Below are positions 52,901-61,978 of a DNA stretch of 64,000 nt, one piece after another (position 1 is the stretch's first letter; each line of letters opens with the position of its first letter). This stretch comes from Streptomyces spinosus (lineage in GTDB: Bacteria; Actinomycetota; Actinomycetes; Streptomycetales; Streptomycetaceae): assembly GCF_020400655.1 (NCBI RefSeq), contig NZ_JAINRC010000001.1:868001-932000 (forward strand), in the 5' to 3' direction. A program made the translations under genes and the position numbers. The notes below the pieces were generated by a model that saw only the letters and a list, made by a program, of their open reading frames with translations, made no database searches and was not told where the DNA came from.

Positions 52901-55033
52901 CAGTGGGCGCGGGAGCTGGCCGGTGCCCGCCGGGCGATCAGGGTGCGGATCGCGGGCGCCGAGCACTGGGCGGCCGTGGAGGACGCGGGCCGGCTGCGCG
53001 ACGCGCTCGGCACGGCGCTGCCGGTCGGTGTCCCCGAGGCGTTCACCGAGCCGGTCAAGGACCCGCTGGGCGACATCCTCGCGCGGTACGCCCGTACCCA
53101 CGGCCCGTTCACCTCGGCCACCGTGGCGGCGCGGTTCGGCCTGGGGGTGGCCGTCACCGAGGGCGCGCTGCAGCGGCTGGCCGCGGCCGGCCGGATCGTG
53201 CAGGGCGAGTTCCACCCGGCCGGCATCGGCCAGGAGTGGTGTGACGCGGCCGTGCTGCGCCGGCTGCGCCGCCGTTCCCTTGCGGCTCTGCGGCATGAGC
53301 TGGAGCCCGTGCCGCCCGCCGCGCTCGCCCAGTTCCTGCCGCAGTGGCAGCACATCGGCAGGGGCCATGGTCTGCGGGGCGTCGACGGACTGGTGCGGGC
53401 CGTCGAGCAGTTGCAGGGCGCCTCCGTGCCGGCCTCCGCGCTGGAGAAGCTGGTGCTGCCCTCCCGCGTGGCGAACTACACGCCCTCGATGCTGGACGAG
53501 CTGACCGCCGCGGGCGAGGTGGTGTGGGCCGGAGCGGGTGCCCTGCCCGGCAAGGACGGCTGGGTCTCCCTCTATCTGGCGGACGCGGCACCGGTGCTGC
53601 TCCCGGCACCGCACCCGCTGGAGCTGACCGCGCTGCACCAGTCGGTCCTCGACGCCCTCTCCGGTGGCTACGGCCTGTTCTTCCGGCAGATCGCCGACCA
53701 GGTCCGCGCCACCACGCACCCCGACGTCACCGACCCGCACCTGGCCGACGCCCTCTGGGACCTGGCCTGGTCGGGCCGGCTCACCAACGACACCCTGGCG
53801 CCGATGCGCTCCCTGCTGGGTTCGGGCCGTACGGCGGGCTCGACCGCACACCGTGCGAAGCGTGCCGTCCCGCGCGGGCGCTACGGCTCGCTGACGGCCG
53901 CCGCGCGCACCGCATCCCGCACCGGCCCGCCGACCGTCGCCGGCCGCTGGTCACTGCTGCCCGCGGCCGAGCCGGACGCCACCGTGCGCGCGCACGCGCT
54001 GGCCCGCACGCTCCTGGACCGGCACGGTGTGGTCACCCGGGGCGCGGTCGCCGCGGAGGGCGTGGAGGGCGGCTTCTCAGCGGTGTACCGGGTGCTGTCC
54101 GTGTTCGAGGAGAGCGGTCAGGCCCGGCGCGGCTACGTGGTCGAGGGGCTGGGCGCGGCCCAGTTCGCCATGGACGGCGCGGTCGACCGCCTCCGCGCGG
54201 TGGCGAACGCCCGCGAGCGGACGGAGGGCCTGCCGGCCCCGGTACGCCCGCAGGGTTTCGGCGTCCCTGGCGGTGCGGACGGCTTCGGCGCCCCGGATGC
54301 CATGAACGGCTTCGCCGGGCGGGACTTCCCGAACCCGTTCGACGGTCCCGGCGGCGTCACCGGGACCCCGCACGGCCACACGCCCCCCGGTGCCCTCGAC
54401 GGAGCCGAGGGCGGCTTCGGCCACCCCGGCCTGGACGGCGACTTCGCCTGGCCCCCGGAGGACTCCTCCGGCGGGGACGGCAACCCGGCGGCGGCCCGCG
54501 ACCTCGCCGACCCGTTCGCCTCCCCCGGCTACGGCGGCCCCCGCGGTGGCCCCTCCTACGGCCCCGGCTCCGGCTCGACCGCCTACGGCGCGTCCCCGTA
54601 CCGCGGTCAGGGCAACGGCCGGCCGGGCACCGCCACGCCCGACCCCCGCGCCGTGGTCCTCGCCGCGGCCGATCCCGCGAACGCCTACGGCTCCGCGCTG
54701 CCCTGGCCGGAACCGCCGGCCGGAGCCGGGCACAAGCCGGGCCGAAAGGCGGGCTCGCTCGTCGTCCTGGTGGAGGGCGATCTGACGCTGTACATGGAGC
54801 GCGGCGGCAAGACGCTGCTGGCCTGGCCGGCCGCCCCCGACGCGGCCGCGACGGACGACCCGCGCCTGCGCACGGCCGCCGAGGCGCTCGCCGCGGCAGC
54901 CCGCGCGGGCTCGCTCGGCACGGTCACGGTCGAGCGGATCAACGGCGTCCAGGCCCTGACCTCGCCCATAGGCACCCTCCTGGAGGCGGCGGGATTCGTG
55001 GCGACACCGCGCGGCCTGCGCCTGAGAGCATGA
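49979..55033 (+). CDS. lhr: Large ATP-dependent helicase Lhr
   Basis: 3'-5' SF2 helicase of the Lhr core plus C-terminal domain type, active in DNA repair. 1,684 residues. Motif I APTGSGKT near residue 45, Ia VSPLKALAVD, II ILDEVHAV (DEVH), III LSATVRP, then VFANSRRLAERL and VATSSLELGIDMGAVDLV, VI QRVGRAGHQ. The central winged-helix and Lhr-CTD follow. Near the C-terminus (about residues 1,420-1,570) sits a long Gly/Pro/Asp-rich insertion in an otherwise conserved domain. ATG at 49979. Upstream of the Nei gene, as in other actinobacteria. Confidence 0.95.
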   Translation: MVSSAHRALDGFSPATRGWFTGAFSAPTAAQAGAWKAIGEGSDVLVVAPTGSGKTLAAFLAALDQLASTPPPADPKKRCRVLYVSPLKALAVDVERNLRSPLTGIRQESVRRGLPEPEVRVGIRSGDTPPAERRALSTRPPDILITTPESLFLMLTSATRDALTGVETVILDEVHAVAGTKRGAHLALSLERLDELLPRPARRIGLSATVRPVDEVARYLSPRRKVEIVQPESGKEFDLSVVVPVEDMGELAGAPAADASAGGERPSIWPHVEERIADLVQAHRSTIVFANSRRLAERLCNRLNEIAYERATGEPLDEHHSPAQLMGGSGAAQGAPPVIARAHHGSVSKEQRALVEEDLKAGRLPAVVATSSLELGIDMGAVDLVVQVESPPSVASGLQRVGRAGHQVGAVSTGVVFPKYRGDLVQAAVVTERMRTGAIESLKVPANPLDVLAQQLVAMTALDTWQFDDLLAVVRRAAPFASLPESAFTATLDMLAGRYPSDAFAELRPRVVWDRVTGDITGRPGAQRLAVTSGGTIPDRGLFGVFLAGSDPKKGGGRVGELDEEMVYESRVGDVFTLGTSSWRIEDITRDRVLVSPAPGVPGRLPFWKGDQLGRPLELGRAVGAFLREVGSLPKDDARLRLLTAGLDAWAADNVLSYLDEQREACGHVPDDRTIVVERFRDELGDWRVVVHSPFGAQVHAPWALALGARLSERYGMDAQVMHADDGIVLRLPDADLMGLDLLDQEPVKAGTEYDSDQAPVGAADVAFDKGEVDQIVTDQVGGSALFASRFRECAARALLLPRRNPGKRTPLWQQRQRAAQLLQVASEFGSFPIVLEAIRECLQDVFDVPGLVELMGDIESRKVRLVEVTTPEPSPFARSLLFGYVAQFLYEGDSPLAERRAAALSLDSRLLAELLGQAELRELLDAEVLTELERELQWLTEDRRVKDVEGVADVLRLLGPLTDAELLARGADPQWARELAGARRAIRVRIAGAEHWAAVEDAGRLRDALGTALPVGVPEAFTEPVKDPLGDILARYARTHGPFTSATVAARFGLGVAVTEGALQRLAAAGRIVQGEFHPAGIGQEWCDAAVLRRLRRRSLAALRHELEPVPPAALAQFLPQWQHIGRGHGLRGVDGLVRAVEQLQGASVPASALEKLVLPSRVANYTPSMLDELTAAGEVVWAGAGALPGKDGWVSLYLADAAPVLLPAPHPLELTALHQSVLDALSGGYGLFFRQIADQVRATTHPDVTDPHLADALWDLAWSGRLTNDTLAPMRSLLGSGRTAGSTAHRAKRAVPRGRYGSLTAAARTASRTGPPTVAGRWSLLPAAEPDATVRAHALARTLLDRHGVVTRGAVAAEGVEGGFSAVYRVLSVFEESGQARRGYVVEGLGAAQFAMDGAVDRLRAVANARERTEGLPAPVRPQGFGVPGGADGFGAPDAMNGFAGRDFPNPFDGPGGVTGTPHGHTPPGALDGAEGGFGHPGLDGDFAWPPEDSSGGDGNPAAARDLADPFASPGYGGPRGGPSYGPGSGSTAYGASPYRGQGNGRPGTATPDPRAVVLAAADPANAYGSALPWPEPPAGAGHKPGRKAGSLVVLVEGDLTLYMERGGKTLLAWPAAPDAAATDDPRLRTAAEALAAAARAGSLGTVTVERINGVQALTSPIGTLLEAAGFVATPRGLRLRA

Positions 55034-55162
55034 GGTCCGGTAGGCCGGGCGGCGGGAGCCGACGCCGGCACGGCGCCTGCCCTGGTCCCGTCAGCCCGCG
55101 CCCGCTGCCGCCGTCCCCCTCTCACCCGCCCGCTCCCACCCCACCGTGGCACCCTTGGACCC

Positions 55163-56008
55163 ATGCCCGAAGGTGACACGGTCTGGCAGGCCGCGCGGCG
55201 GCTGCACGAGGCCCTCGCGGGCAAGGCGCTGACCCGCAGCGACTTCCGCGTACCGAAGTACGCGACGGTCGACCTGTCCGGCCGCAGGGTGCTGAACACC
55301 CTTCCGCGCGGCAAGCACATCCTCACCCGGTTCGAGGGCGGCCTCACCCTGCACACCCACCTGCGCATGGAGGGCGCGTGGAAGGTGTTCGGCACCGGCG
55401 AACGCTGGCGGGGCGGACCGGCGTACCAGGTCCGGGCGGTTCTCGGCACCGCCGACCGCACGGCCGTCGGCTACCGGCTCCCGGTCCTGGAGTTGCTGCG
55501 CACGACCGAGGAGGAGCGGGTCGTCGGCCATCTCGGCCCCGACCTGCTCGGCCCGGACTGGGATCCCGAGCGCGCCCTGGCCAACGTCCTGTCGGACCCG
55601 GGCCGCGAGCTCGGCGAGGCCCTGCTGGACCAGCGCAATCTGGCCGGCATCGGCAACGTCTACAAGAGCGAGCTGTGTTTCCTCCTCGGCGTCACCCCCT
55701 GGCTGCCGGCCGGGGCGCTGCCCGCGGACCTCGCCGGGCGGCTGCCCGGGCTGGCCAAGCGGCTGCTGGAGACCAACCGCGACCGCCCGGTCCGGCAGAC
55801 CACGGGCCTGCCCCGGTACGACCTGTTCGTCTACGGCCGCGCCCCCCGCCCGTGCCTGCGCTGCCACACCTCCGTACGGGTGGCCGACCAGGGCGACGGT
55901 TCCCAGGAACGCCCCACCTACTGGTGCCCCACCTGCCAGACGGGCCCCGCCCCCGCACCCGGATCCCCCCAGCGCTGGCGGGACAAGTACCCGCGCCGCA
56001 CCGGCTGA
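55163..56008 (+). CDS. Fpg/Nei-family DNA glycosylase (endonuclease VIII type)
   Basis: Removes oxidised bases and nicks at the abasic site. 281 residues. The processed N-terminus MPEGDTVWQAAR gives the catalytic Pro2 and Glu3. The helix-two-turn-helix region is LLDQRNLAGIGNVYKSELCF. The C-terminal zinc finger uses CLRC and CPTC, with the DNA-contact Arg in PQRWRDKYPRR region less certain. PEGDT instead of PELPE indicates Nei rather than Fpg. 129 bp downstream of lhr, same strand; probably a repair pair. Confidence 0.93.
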   Translation: MPEGDTVWQAARRLHEALAGKALTRSDFRVPKYATVDLSGRRVLNTLPRGKHILTRFEGGLTLHTHLRMEGAWKVFGTGERWRGGPAYQVRAVLGTADRTAVGYRLPVLELLRTTEEERVVGHLGPDLLGPDWDPERALANVLSDPGRELGEALLDQRNLAGIGNVYKSELCFLLGVTPWLPAGALPADLAGRLPGLAKRLLETNRDRPVRQTTGLPRYDLFVYGRAPRPCLRCHTSVRVADQGDGSQERPTYWCPTCQTGPAPAPGSPQRWRDKYPRRTG

Positions 56009-56233
56009 CCGACCAGCCTCACCGACCGGCCGCCCCGGACTCGCCCGCCCCCGTAGGCGGACCGCCCGAAGCGCTCGGACCGTCCCCTCACGGTTCCACG
56101 GCGCCATGGTGCACCGTGCCGACCGCGACGCCAGCGGCCTGAACGGCACCGACCACGCCGACCCGGCCCAGCGGGGTCGTCCGGCTCATCGCGGCCTGGG
56201 TGTCCGCCTGGGCCTCAGGGTCGTGCCGGCCGG

Positions 56234-56383
56234 TCACGGGAGTGCGCCCCCCGGCCCGGCCGCGTCGACCCGGGTGCCGTGCGGGCCGGCCCCGGTGGCC
56301 GGCGCCGCGGTCCACTGCGCCTCACAACCGGATGACGTCGCGTACGCGGTGCCGTACCGGGCGTCGGACACGTCGGCGTTCAC
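56234..56383 (-). CDS. Possible 49-residue ORF overlapping the small membrane protein gene
   Basis: The GTG start shares GTGA with the stop of the upstream small gene. It reads VNADVSDARYGTAYATSSG, then CEAQWTAAPATGAGPHGTRV. No family recognised. The neat overlap and sensible composition argue for, the short length against. Confidence 0.3.
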   Translation of the reverse strand: MNADVSDARYGTAYATSSGCEAQWTAAPATGAGPHGTRVDAAGPGGALP

Positions 56384-56658
56384 GAGGGGCCGGATGATTC
56401 GCCCGAACGGGGGCGCCGCACTGCCTTGGTGACGCCCTCCCCCCGCCAGGCGGCCACCCGGGGTCCCGAGTGGGCGGCGCCGGTCGCCCGGCCCTTGGGC
56501 ACACAGTGCACGGGCAGCAGGCTCAGTCCCCAGCCGCCGGCGGCGACGGCCCCTTCGAGCACGCCCGAGCCCTCTCCCAGGGCGAGCCGCAGCACGGCCC
56601 ACCACCACACCGCCCCCAGGGCGAGCGCCAGTCCCCAGCGCACTGTCCGTCCCGCCAT
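56380..56658 (-). CDS. Small membrane protein
   Basis: 92 residues. ATG preceded by ggaggtgg. Two hydrophobic segments: VRWGLALALGAVWWWAVLRL and the region around EGAVAAGGWGLSLLPVHCV. A hydrophilic, basic C-terminus follows. High third-position GC fits a real gene. No function known to me. Confidence 0.6.
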   Translation of the reverse strand: MAGRTVRWGLALALGAVWWWAVLRLALGEGSGVLEGAVAAGGWGLSLLPVHCVPKGRATGAAHSGPRVAAWRGEGVTKAVRRPRSGESSGPS

Positions 56659-56821
56659 GCCCGCCACCACCTCCAGCCGGACGCTAGACCGCCGCCGCGA
56701 CCGCGCGGGAGGCGCACCGAGGGCGCACCGAGGGCTCACCGGTGCAGCGCCGGGAGGCGTCCAGCCCGCCCGGCGCTCACAGCGGTTCTCCCGAACGGGG
56801 TTCCGGCCCCGGCCACACCGC

Positions 56822-57292
56822 TTACGCGTTCTCCGCCTGGAACATCCAGTGGTGTTTCTCCAGGTCCGCGGTGATGCCTATGAACATGTCCTGGGAGACC
56901 GGGTCGGGCTCCCCGGTCGCCTCCACCCGCTCCCGCATCCGGATGATCACCGAGCCCAGGGCGTCCACCATCGCCCCGACCGCGTCCGTGTCCTTGATCC
57001 ACCCGGCCGGGGTGGTCTTGATGCCGCTCCCGGCGGCCACCGTGCCGGCGCGGCCGTCGGGCGGTACGCCCAGCGCCGAGGCCCGCTCGGCCACCGAGTC
57101 CATGTGGGTGCGGGCGGAGTCGACCACCTCGTCCAGCTGGAGGTGGACGGAGCGGAAGCGGGGGCCGACGACGTTCCAGTGGATCTGCTTGGCGACCAGG
57201 GAGAGGTCCACCAGATCGACGAGGGCGCCCTGGAGCGCCCCGGACACGGTCTTCAGGTCCCCTTCGGCCAACGGGCTCTTCACGACGTACAT
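56822..57292 (-). CDS. dpsC: Dps-family ferritin-like DNA-protection protein
   Basis: 156 residues from the ATG of MYVVKSPLAEGDLKTVSGAL, preceded by ggagg. Ferroxidase ligands at the subunit interface are His38 (AKQIHWNVVG), His50 (FRSVHLQLDE), Asp65 and Glu69 (HMDSVAERASALG), with the correct family spacing of 12, 15 and 4. Oxidises and stores iron, protecting DNA. The symbol is by position relative to S. coelicolor Dps genes and is less certain than the family. Confidence 0.9.
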   Translation of the reverse strand: MYVVKSPLAEGDLKTVSGALQGALVDLVDLSLVAKQIHWNVVGPRFRSVHLQLDEVVDSARTHMDSVAERASALGVPPDGRAGTVAAGSGIKTTPAGWIKDTDAVGAMVDALGSVIIRMRERVEATGEPDPVSQDMFIGITADLEKHHWMFQAENA

Positions 57293-57390
57293 CCGCTTCC
57301 TCCGGTGTTCAGGCGCCGTCACGTCCCTCCCACGATGACCGCACCCCACAGCACCGGCAAACGGGCGCACACCGGGCGAAGAGCGCGAAA

Positions 57391-57437
57391 AGCCCCGGCC
57401 GGCTCCCCAGGTCTCCCTGGAGCAGCCGGCCGGGGCT
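57391..57437 (-). terminator. Rho-independent terminator after clgR
   Basis: A 14-bp perfect outer stem agccccggccggct / agccggccggggct (57391-57404 with 57424-57437), with a partly paired loop, followed by TTTT on the minus strand. Begins 65 bp beyond the clgR stop. Confidence 0.85.
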
Positions 57438-57501
57438 CAAGCCGTATAGGACGGTGGTGGATCGTCACTCGTCCCGGACCGTCAGACCGCGCGCACGAAC
57501 C

Positions 57502-57876
57502 TCACGCGGCGACGACGTCCACCGCTTCCGCGGGCGCCTTGATGGTCACCCGTTCCGGTGGCACGCCGGTCACCGAGACGGAACCCAGCATCGGCCGGAC
57601 CGGTGTGGGCACGGGCTCGGTGGCCCGGGCGGACTGGGCCAGTTCGGCGAGCGCCAGTTCGTCGCTCACCTCTCGCATCAGTTCCGACATCCGTACGTCC
57701 AGCGCGTCGCAGATGGCGGCGAGCAGTTCGGAGGAAGCCTCCTTCTGCCCCCGCTCCACCTCGGAGAGATAGCCGAGTGAGACTCGGGCGGACGAGGAGA
57801 CTTCGCGCAGAGTACGGCCCTGGCGTTGGCGCTGCCGACGCAGCACGTCACCCAGCAGGCGACGGAGCAGAATCAT
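57502..57876 (-). CDS. clgR: Clp protease regulator ClgR
   Basis: XRE-type activator of clp protease genes. 124 residues from the ATG of [20 protein letters not shown], with ggaggga upstream. The HTH is [23 protein letters not shown]. The C-terminus ends ...AVDVVAA; ClgR in Streptomyces and Corynebacterium is itself degraded by ClpP through such an alanine tail, giving feedback. Position next to pgsA-cinA fits clgR of mycobacteria as well. Confidence 0.93.
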   Translation of the reverse strand: MILLRRLLGDVLRRQRQRQGRTLREVSSSARVSLGYLSEVERGQKEASSELLAAICDALDVRMSELMREVSDELALAELAQSARATEPVPTPVRPMLGSVSVTGVPPERVTIKAPAEAVDVVAA

Positions 57877-57985
57877 CGGTGGCTCCCTCCTCGGACCGCG
57901 TAGCCGCATCCTTCTCGCCCCACCGTACCGCCTTGCGCCGCGGCCGTGCGGGGAGCGATGTCGTGTTCACTCAGGGCTGCAAACA

Positions 57986-58531
57986 TCAAAACCCCCCGTT
58001 CCGTTCCGTATCCTGTGCCCGCTCATTCCCAGTCTGTTCGCCCGCCAGCTGCTCCAGGAGCACTGCGAGTACGCTCCGTACACTCTCCATACGAATTTCC
58101 GCACGGCTGCCGTTCAACCTCAGGCCCTCGACTTTTCCGCCACCGGCAGAACCGGACCGGCCGCCGAGAGGGCCGTCGACGGCCACGAAGACCGTCCCGA
58201 CGGGCTTGCCGTCCTGCGGATCGGGGCCGGCGACCCCGGTGGTCGCGATGCCCCAGTCGGCGCCCAGTGCCTTGCGGACTCCGACCGCCATCTGGCCCGC
58301 GACCTGCGGATCCACCGCTCCGCACTCGGCCAGCAGGGTGGCGTCGACACCCAGCAGCTCATGCTTCAGTTCGGTGGCGTACGCGGTGATCGAGCCCCGG
58401 AACACCCGGGACGCGCCGGGTACCCCGGTGATCTCCGCGGCTACCAGGCCACCGGTCAGCGACTCCGCGACGGCGAGGGTCTCGCCCCTCACGGTCAGTA
58501 GTCGCACCAGTTCGGTGGCCGGGGAACTCAC
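57986..58531 (-). CDS. cinA: CinA-family protein, C-terminal (PncC-type nicotinamide-nucleotide amidase) domain
   Basis: 181 residues: the CinA C-terminal domain alone, without the MoCF-like N-terminal half. Motifs AVAESLTGGLVAAEITGVPG, SITAYATELKHELLGV and GIATTGVAGPDPQDGKPVGTVF are typical of PncC. Likely deamidates NMN for NAD recycling. The GTG overlaps the pgsA stop (GTGA) and gaggaggaa precedes it. Confidence 0.92.
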   Translation of the reverse strand: MSSPATELVRLLTVRGETLAVAESLTGGLVAAEITGVPGASRVFRGSITAYATELKHELLGVDATLLAECGAVDPQVAGQMAVGVRKALGADWGIATTGVAGPDPQDGKPVGTVFVAVDGPLGGRSGSAGGGKVEGLRLNGSRAEIRMESVRSVLAVLLEQLAGEQTGNERAQDTERNGGF

Positions 58532-59289
58532 GCTTCCTCCTCCTCCAACGCTGCCGCGCGCTCGGCGATTCCCCGCCGGCGCAGCACAATGGCTTGTCTT
58601 ACGTAGTCGAGGCCCGTGACGACGGTGAGGACGACCGCCGCGGCCATCACCCAGAAGCGCAGGCTGGCGAGCCACCCGGTGAGGGCCAGGACGTACATCC
58701 CGACGGCCACGCCCTGGGTGAGCGTCTTCAGCTTGCCGCCCCTGCTGGCGGGGATCACACCGTAGCGAATGACCAGGAAACGCAGCAGGGTGATGCCGAG
58801 TTCCCGGCCGAGGATCACGGCCGTCACCCACCACGGCAGATCGCCGAGGGCGGACAGACAGATGAGCGCCGCACCCATGATCGCCTTGTCGGCGATGGGG
58901 TCGGCGATCTTCCCGAAGTCGGTGACCAGGTTGTAGGTGCGCGCCAGGTGCCCGTCGAACAGGTCGGTGATCATGGCGATGGCGAAGGCCGCCCAGGCCA
59001 GGGAGCGCCAGGCCGGGTCGTAGCCGCCGTCGGCCAGCATCAGTGCCACGAAGCCCGGCACCAGGACGAGGCGGAGCATCGTCAGCAGATTGGCGACGTT
59101 CCAGACGCTCGCCTGGTTGACGGCCGCGGCCGCGATCTTCGCGCCGCGCGGGGACCTGCCGCTCTCGGGAGCCGTGGCCGGACCCGAAACAGAACCGGAG
59201 ACCTCGGACGGGTTTCCGCCGTCGGCAGCGGCGGCAGAGCCCTGCGCGCCGGAGGAGCCGCCCGCGGCGGATGCCGGGACTCCGGTCAT
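58528..59289 (-). CDS. pgsA: CDP-alcohol phosphatidyltransferase, PgsA type
   Basis: Makes phosphatidylglycerolphosphate-type lipids. 253 residues. The catalytic motif is D-G-x2-A-R-x8-G-x3-D-x3-[21 protein letters not shown]. Six membrane helices start at about [20 protein letters not shown]; the first ~60 residues are hydrophilic and low-complexity. The ATG overlaps the rimO stop by ATGA. Part of rimO-pgsA-cinA. Confidence 0.93.
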   Translation of the reverse strand: MTGVPASAAGGSSGAQGSAAAADGGNPSEVSGSVSGPATAPESGRSPRGAKIAAAAVNQASVWNVANLLTMLRLVLVPGFVALMLADGGYDPAWRSLAWAAFAIAMITDLFDGHLARTYNLVTDFGKIADPIADKAIMGAALICLSALGDLPWWVTAVILGRELGITLLRFLVIRYGVIPASRGGKLKTLTQGVAVGMYVLALTGWLASLRFWVMAAAVVLTVVTGLDYVRQAIVLRRRGIAERAAALEEEEA

Positions 59290-60758
59290 CTGCCCGCCTC
59301 CTCACTACACGCGAGCGAGCCGGCCAGCGGCTCGGCCACCAGGTCGACACCCTCGGTGCCCACCACCTTCGCCTCGACCATACGTCCGACGCTCAGGCCC
59401 GCGCCGCTCGTGAGGAGCACCTGGCCGTCGGTCTCCGGCGCCTGGTGCGCGCCGCGGCCGTAGACGCCCTCCTCCTCGTCCACGGACTCCACCAGGACCT
59501 GGACGGTCTCGCCGACGCGTTCCTCGGCACGCTGCGAGACGAGTTCCTCGGCGAGCCGGGAGATGTGGGCCAGGCGCTCGGCGACGACGTCCTCGTCCAG
59601 CTTGTTCTCGTACGTCGCCGCTTCCGTGCCCTCCTCGTCCGAGTAGCCGAAGACACCGATGGCGTCCAGCCGGGCGCCGTTCAGGAACCGCTCCAGTTCG
59701 GCGAGGTCGGACTCGGACTCGCCGGGGAAGCCGACGATGAAGTTGGAGCGCACACCGGCCTGGGGTGCCTTGCTCCGGATGGTGTCGAGCAGTTCCAGGA
59801 AGCGGTCGGTGTCGCCGAAGCGGCGCATGGCGCGCAGCACACCGGGCGCGGAGTGCTGGAAGGACAGGTCGAAGTACGGGGCGACCTTGGGGGTGGAGGT
59901 CAGGACGTCGACGAGTCCCGGGCGCATCTCGGCCGGCTGGAGGTAGCTCACCCGGACCCGCTCGATGCCGTCGACCTCCGCCAGCTCCGGCAGCAGGGAC
60001 TCCAGCAGGCGGATGTCGCCGAGGTCCTTGCCGTAGGAGGTGTTGTTCTCGGAGACCAGCATGATCTCCTTCACGCCCTGCTCGGCCAGCCAGCGGGTCT
60101 CGTTCAGGACGTCGCTGGGGCGGCGGGAGATGAAGGAGCCGCGGAAGGAGGGGATGGCGCAGAAGGAGCAGCGCCGGTCGCAGCCCGAGGCGAGCTTGAC
60201 CGAGGCGACCGGGGAGCCGTCGAGACGGCGGCGCAGCGGCGCACGGGGGCCCGAGGCGGGCGCGACGCCCTCCGGGAGGTCGGCCGGGCCGTGTCCGGGC
60301 AGCGCGACGGACGCTGCCGACTCCTGGCGCTCGGCGGGGCTGATCGGCAGCAGCTTGCGCCGGTCACGGGGGGTGTGGGCGGCGTGGATGCCGCCGGAGA
60401 GGATGGTCTGCAGGCGGTCCGAGATGTTCGTGTAGTCGTCGAAGCCGAGGACGCCGTCGGCCTCGGGCAGCGCCTCGGCCAGTTCCTTGCCGTACCGCTC
60501 GGCCATGCAGCCCACCGCCACGACGGCCTGGGTTCTGCCGTGGCCCTTGAGGTCGTTGGCCTCGAGCAGCGCGTCGACGGAGTCCTTCTTGGCGGCTTCC
60601 ACGAAGCCACAGGTGTTGACCACGGCGACGTCGGCGTCCGCGGCGTCCTCGACGAGCTGCCAGCCGTCCGCCTCCAAACGGCCTGCGAGCTCCTCGGAAT
60701 CCACCTCGTTACGAGCGCAGCCGAGAGTGACGAGTGCGACGGTACGGCGTTCAGGCAT
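59286..60758 (-). CDS. rimO: Ribosomal protein S12 methylthiotransferase RimO
   Basis: Radical SAM enzyme that methylthiolates an aspartate of S12. UPF0004 cysteines in [25 protein letters not shown] and VGCMAERYG; radical SAM motif [10 protein letters not shown]-terminal TRAM domain. 490 residues from the ATG of [19 protein letters not shown] ends seven bases upstream, suggesting a leaderless transcript. RimO rather than MiaB by SIP/LGCARN and CGFVEAAK. Confidence 0.95.
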   Translation of the reverse strand: MPERRTVALVTLGCARNEVDSEELAGRLEADGWQLVEDAADADVAVVNTCGFVEAAKKDSVDALLEANDLKGHGRTQAVVAVGCMAERYGKELAEALPEADGVLGFDDYTNISDRLQTILSGGIHAAHTPRDRRKLLPISPAERQESAASVALPGHGPADLPEGVAPASGPRAPLRRRLDGSPVASVKLASGCDRRCSFCAIPSFRGSFISRRPSDVLNETRWLAEQGVKEIMLVSENNTSYGKDLGDIRLLESLLPELAEVDGIERVRVSYLQPAEMRPGLVDVLTSTPKVAPYFDLSFQHSAPGVLRAMRRFGDTDRFLELLDTIRSKAPQAGVRSNFIVGFPGESESDLAELERFLNGARLDAIGVFGYSDEEGTEAATYENKLDEDVVAERLAHISRLAEELVSQRAEERVGETVQVLVESVDEEEGVYGRGAHQAPETDGQVLLTSGAGLSVGRMVEAKVVGTEGVDLVAEPLAGSLACSEEAGR

Positions 60759-60853
60759 GGGCTCAAGACTACTTTGTCTCACTGACGGCCCACGTCGACG
60801 GGGTTGGCCGATTGTGGCCGACTCCGTCACACATCCGTCCCGCGGGCCGTTCG

Positions 60854-61696
60854 TCAGCCCGCGACCGGGTCGCCCTTCGTGTAGGTGAGGCGCTCCACCG
60901 CGCCCTGCCGGAAGGTGTCCTCGATCTTCTTGCCGTTGACGTACAGCTCGATCGCGCCGGCGTCGCCGAGGATCAGATTGATCTTGGTGCTGTCCTGGAA
61001 GGTCTTGGACTCGCCCTTCTTCAGCAGCCCGTCGTAGAGCATCCGGCCGTTGTGGTCCTTGGCCGAGATCCAGCTGCGTCCGTTGGGCGCGCTGACCTGG
61101 ACGGTGACCTTGTCCTGCGGGGCGGCGGCGATGGCGCTGTCGGAGGGCTCGCCGGTCGGTGCGGCCGGCGTCGCCTTCTTCGGCGTGGGTGCGGCGGACT
61201 CGCGAGGCGTGGGCGTCGCGCCCTCGGCGGCCTGCGCCTTCGCGTCACCGGAGGATCCGCCGCCCTTGAACGCGGTGAACCCGACGAACCCGATCACGAC
61301 GACGATCGCGGCGACCATCGCGGCGGTCCAGTTCGGGCCGCGCCGCTCGGGCCGGATCCGCTCCGCCTCGAACAGGGGTGCGGCGGGGGTGGGCGCGGGC
61401 CGGCCGCCGTGCTCGGCGTCGTACTGGGCGATCAGCGGCTCGGGGTCGAGGTGGACGGCCCTGGCCAGGGTGCGGATGTGGCCACGGGCGTACACGTCGC
61501 CGCCACAGGGGGCGAAGTCGTCCGCCTCGATGGCGCGCACGATGGCGATTCGGACACGAGTGGCACTGCTGACGTCGTCCACGGTGAGCCTGGCCTCGAT
61601 CCGCGCCTGCTGCAGCGCGCGGCCCACGGAGGGTCGGGCTTCCTGGGACTCGTCTCGGAACGGACGCTCGTCTTCAGGGGAGTTGCCGATGGACAC
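60854..61696 (-). CDS. RodZ-like HTH membrane protein
   Basis: 280 residues from the GTG of [13 protein letters not shown], preceded by aaaggcg; a GTG nine codons upstream is less likely. An N-terminal helix-turn-helix (about 24-90, with [21 protein letters not shown]), one membrane helix (about residues 124-144, [19 protein letters not shown]), a Pro/Ala-rich linker and a C-terminal DUF4115 domain. Family links the wall-elongation machinery to the membrane. Between rimO and ftsK, as in other actinobacteria. Confidence 0.88.
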   Translation of the reverse strand: MSIGNSPEDERPFRDESQEARPSVGRALQQARIEARLTVDDVSSATRVRIAIVRAIEADDFAPCGGDVYARGHIRTLARAVHLDPEPLIAQYDAEHGGRPAPTPAAPLFEAERIRPERRGPNWTAAMVAAIVVVIGFVGFTAFKGGGSSGDAKAQAAEGATPTPRESAAPTPKKATPAAPTGEPSDSAIAAAPQDKVTVQVSAPNGRSWISAKDHNGRMLYDGLLKKGESKTFQDSTKINLILGDAGAIELYVNGKKIEDTFRQGAVERLTYTKGDPVAG

Positions 61697-61978
61697 GGGG
61701 GCGCCTTTCGAGCGTGTAGCCACCTGTGCTGGAAGCTCAGTCTAGGGGGGTACGAAAGGGTGGGACAGCCGGACGGTAGGACATTTGTGCGCCATCGGGA
61801 TGGCCGGACAATCCGATGGTTTGACAGGCTGGTACCCCATGATGGGGCGACTACCTGTCCTTTCGCTCAACTGGACGTACGACAAAGGGAAACGGTTGCC
61901 CGCCGTTCGCTAACGGGTGGGTCACGGCGATCGAGCCACCCGGCGTGCTCCCGTGTCCGCCGAACGGCCCGTCGCGCC

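Noticed and set aside
49586..53851. 1,421-codon minus-strand frame opposite lhr
   Set aside because: Antisense of the helicase; only its last ~100 codons, outside lhr, are mentioned as a possible remnant.
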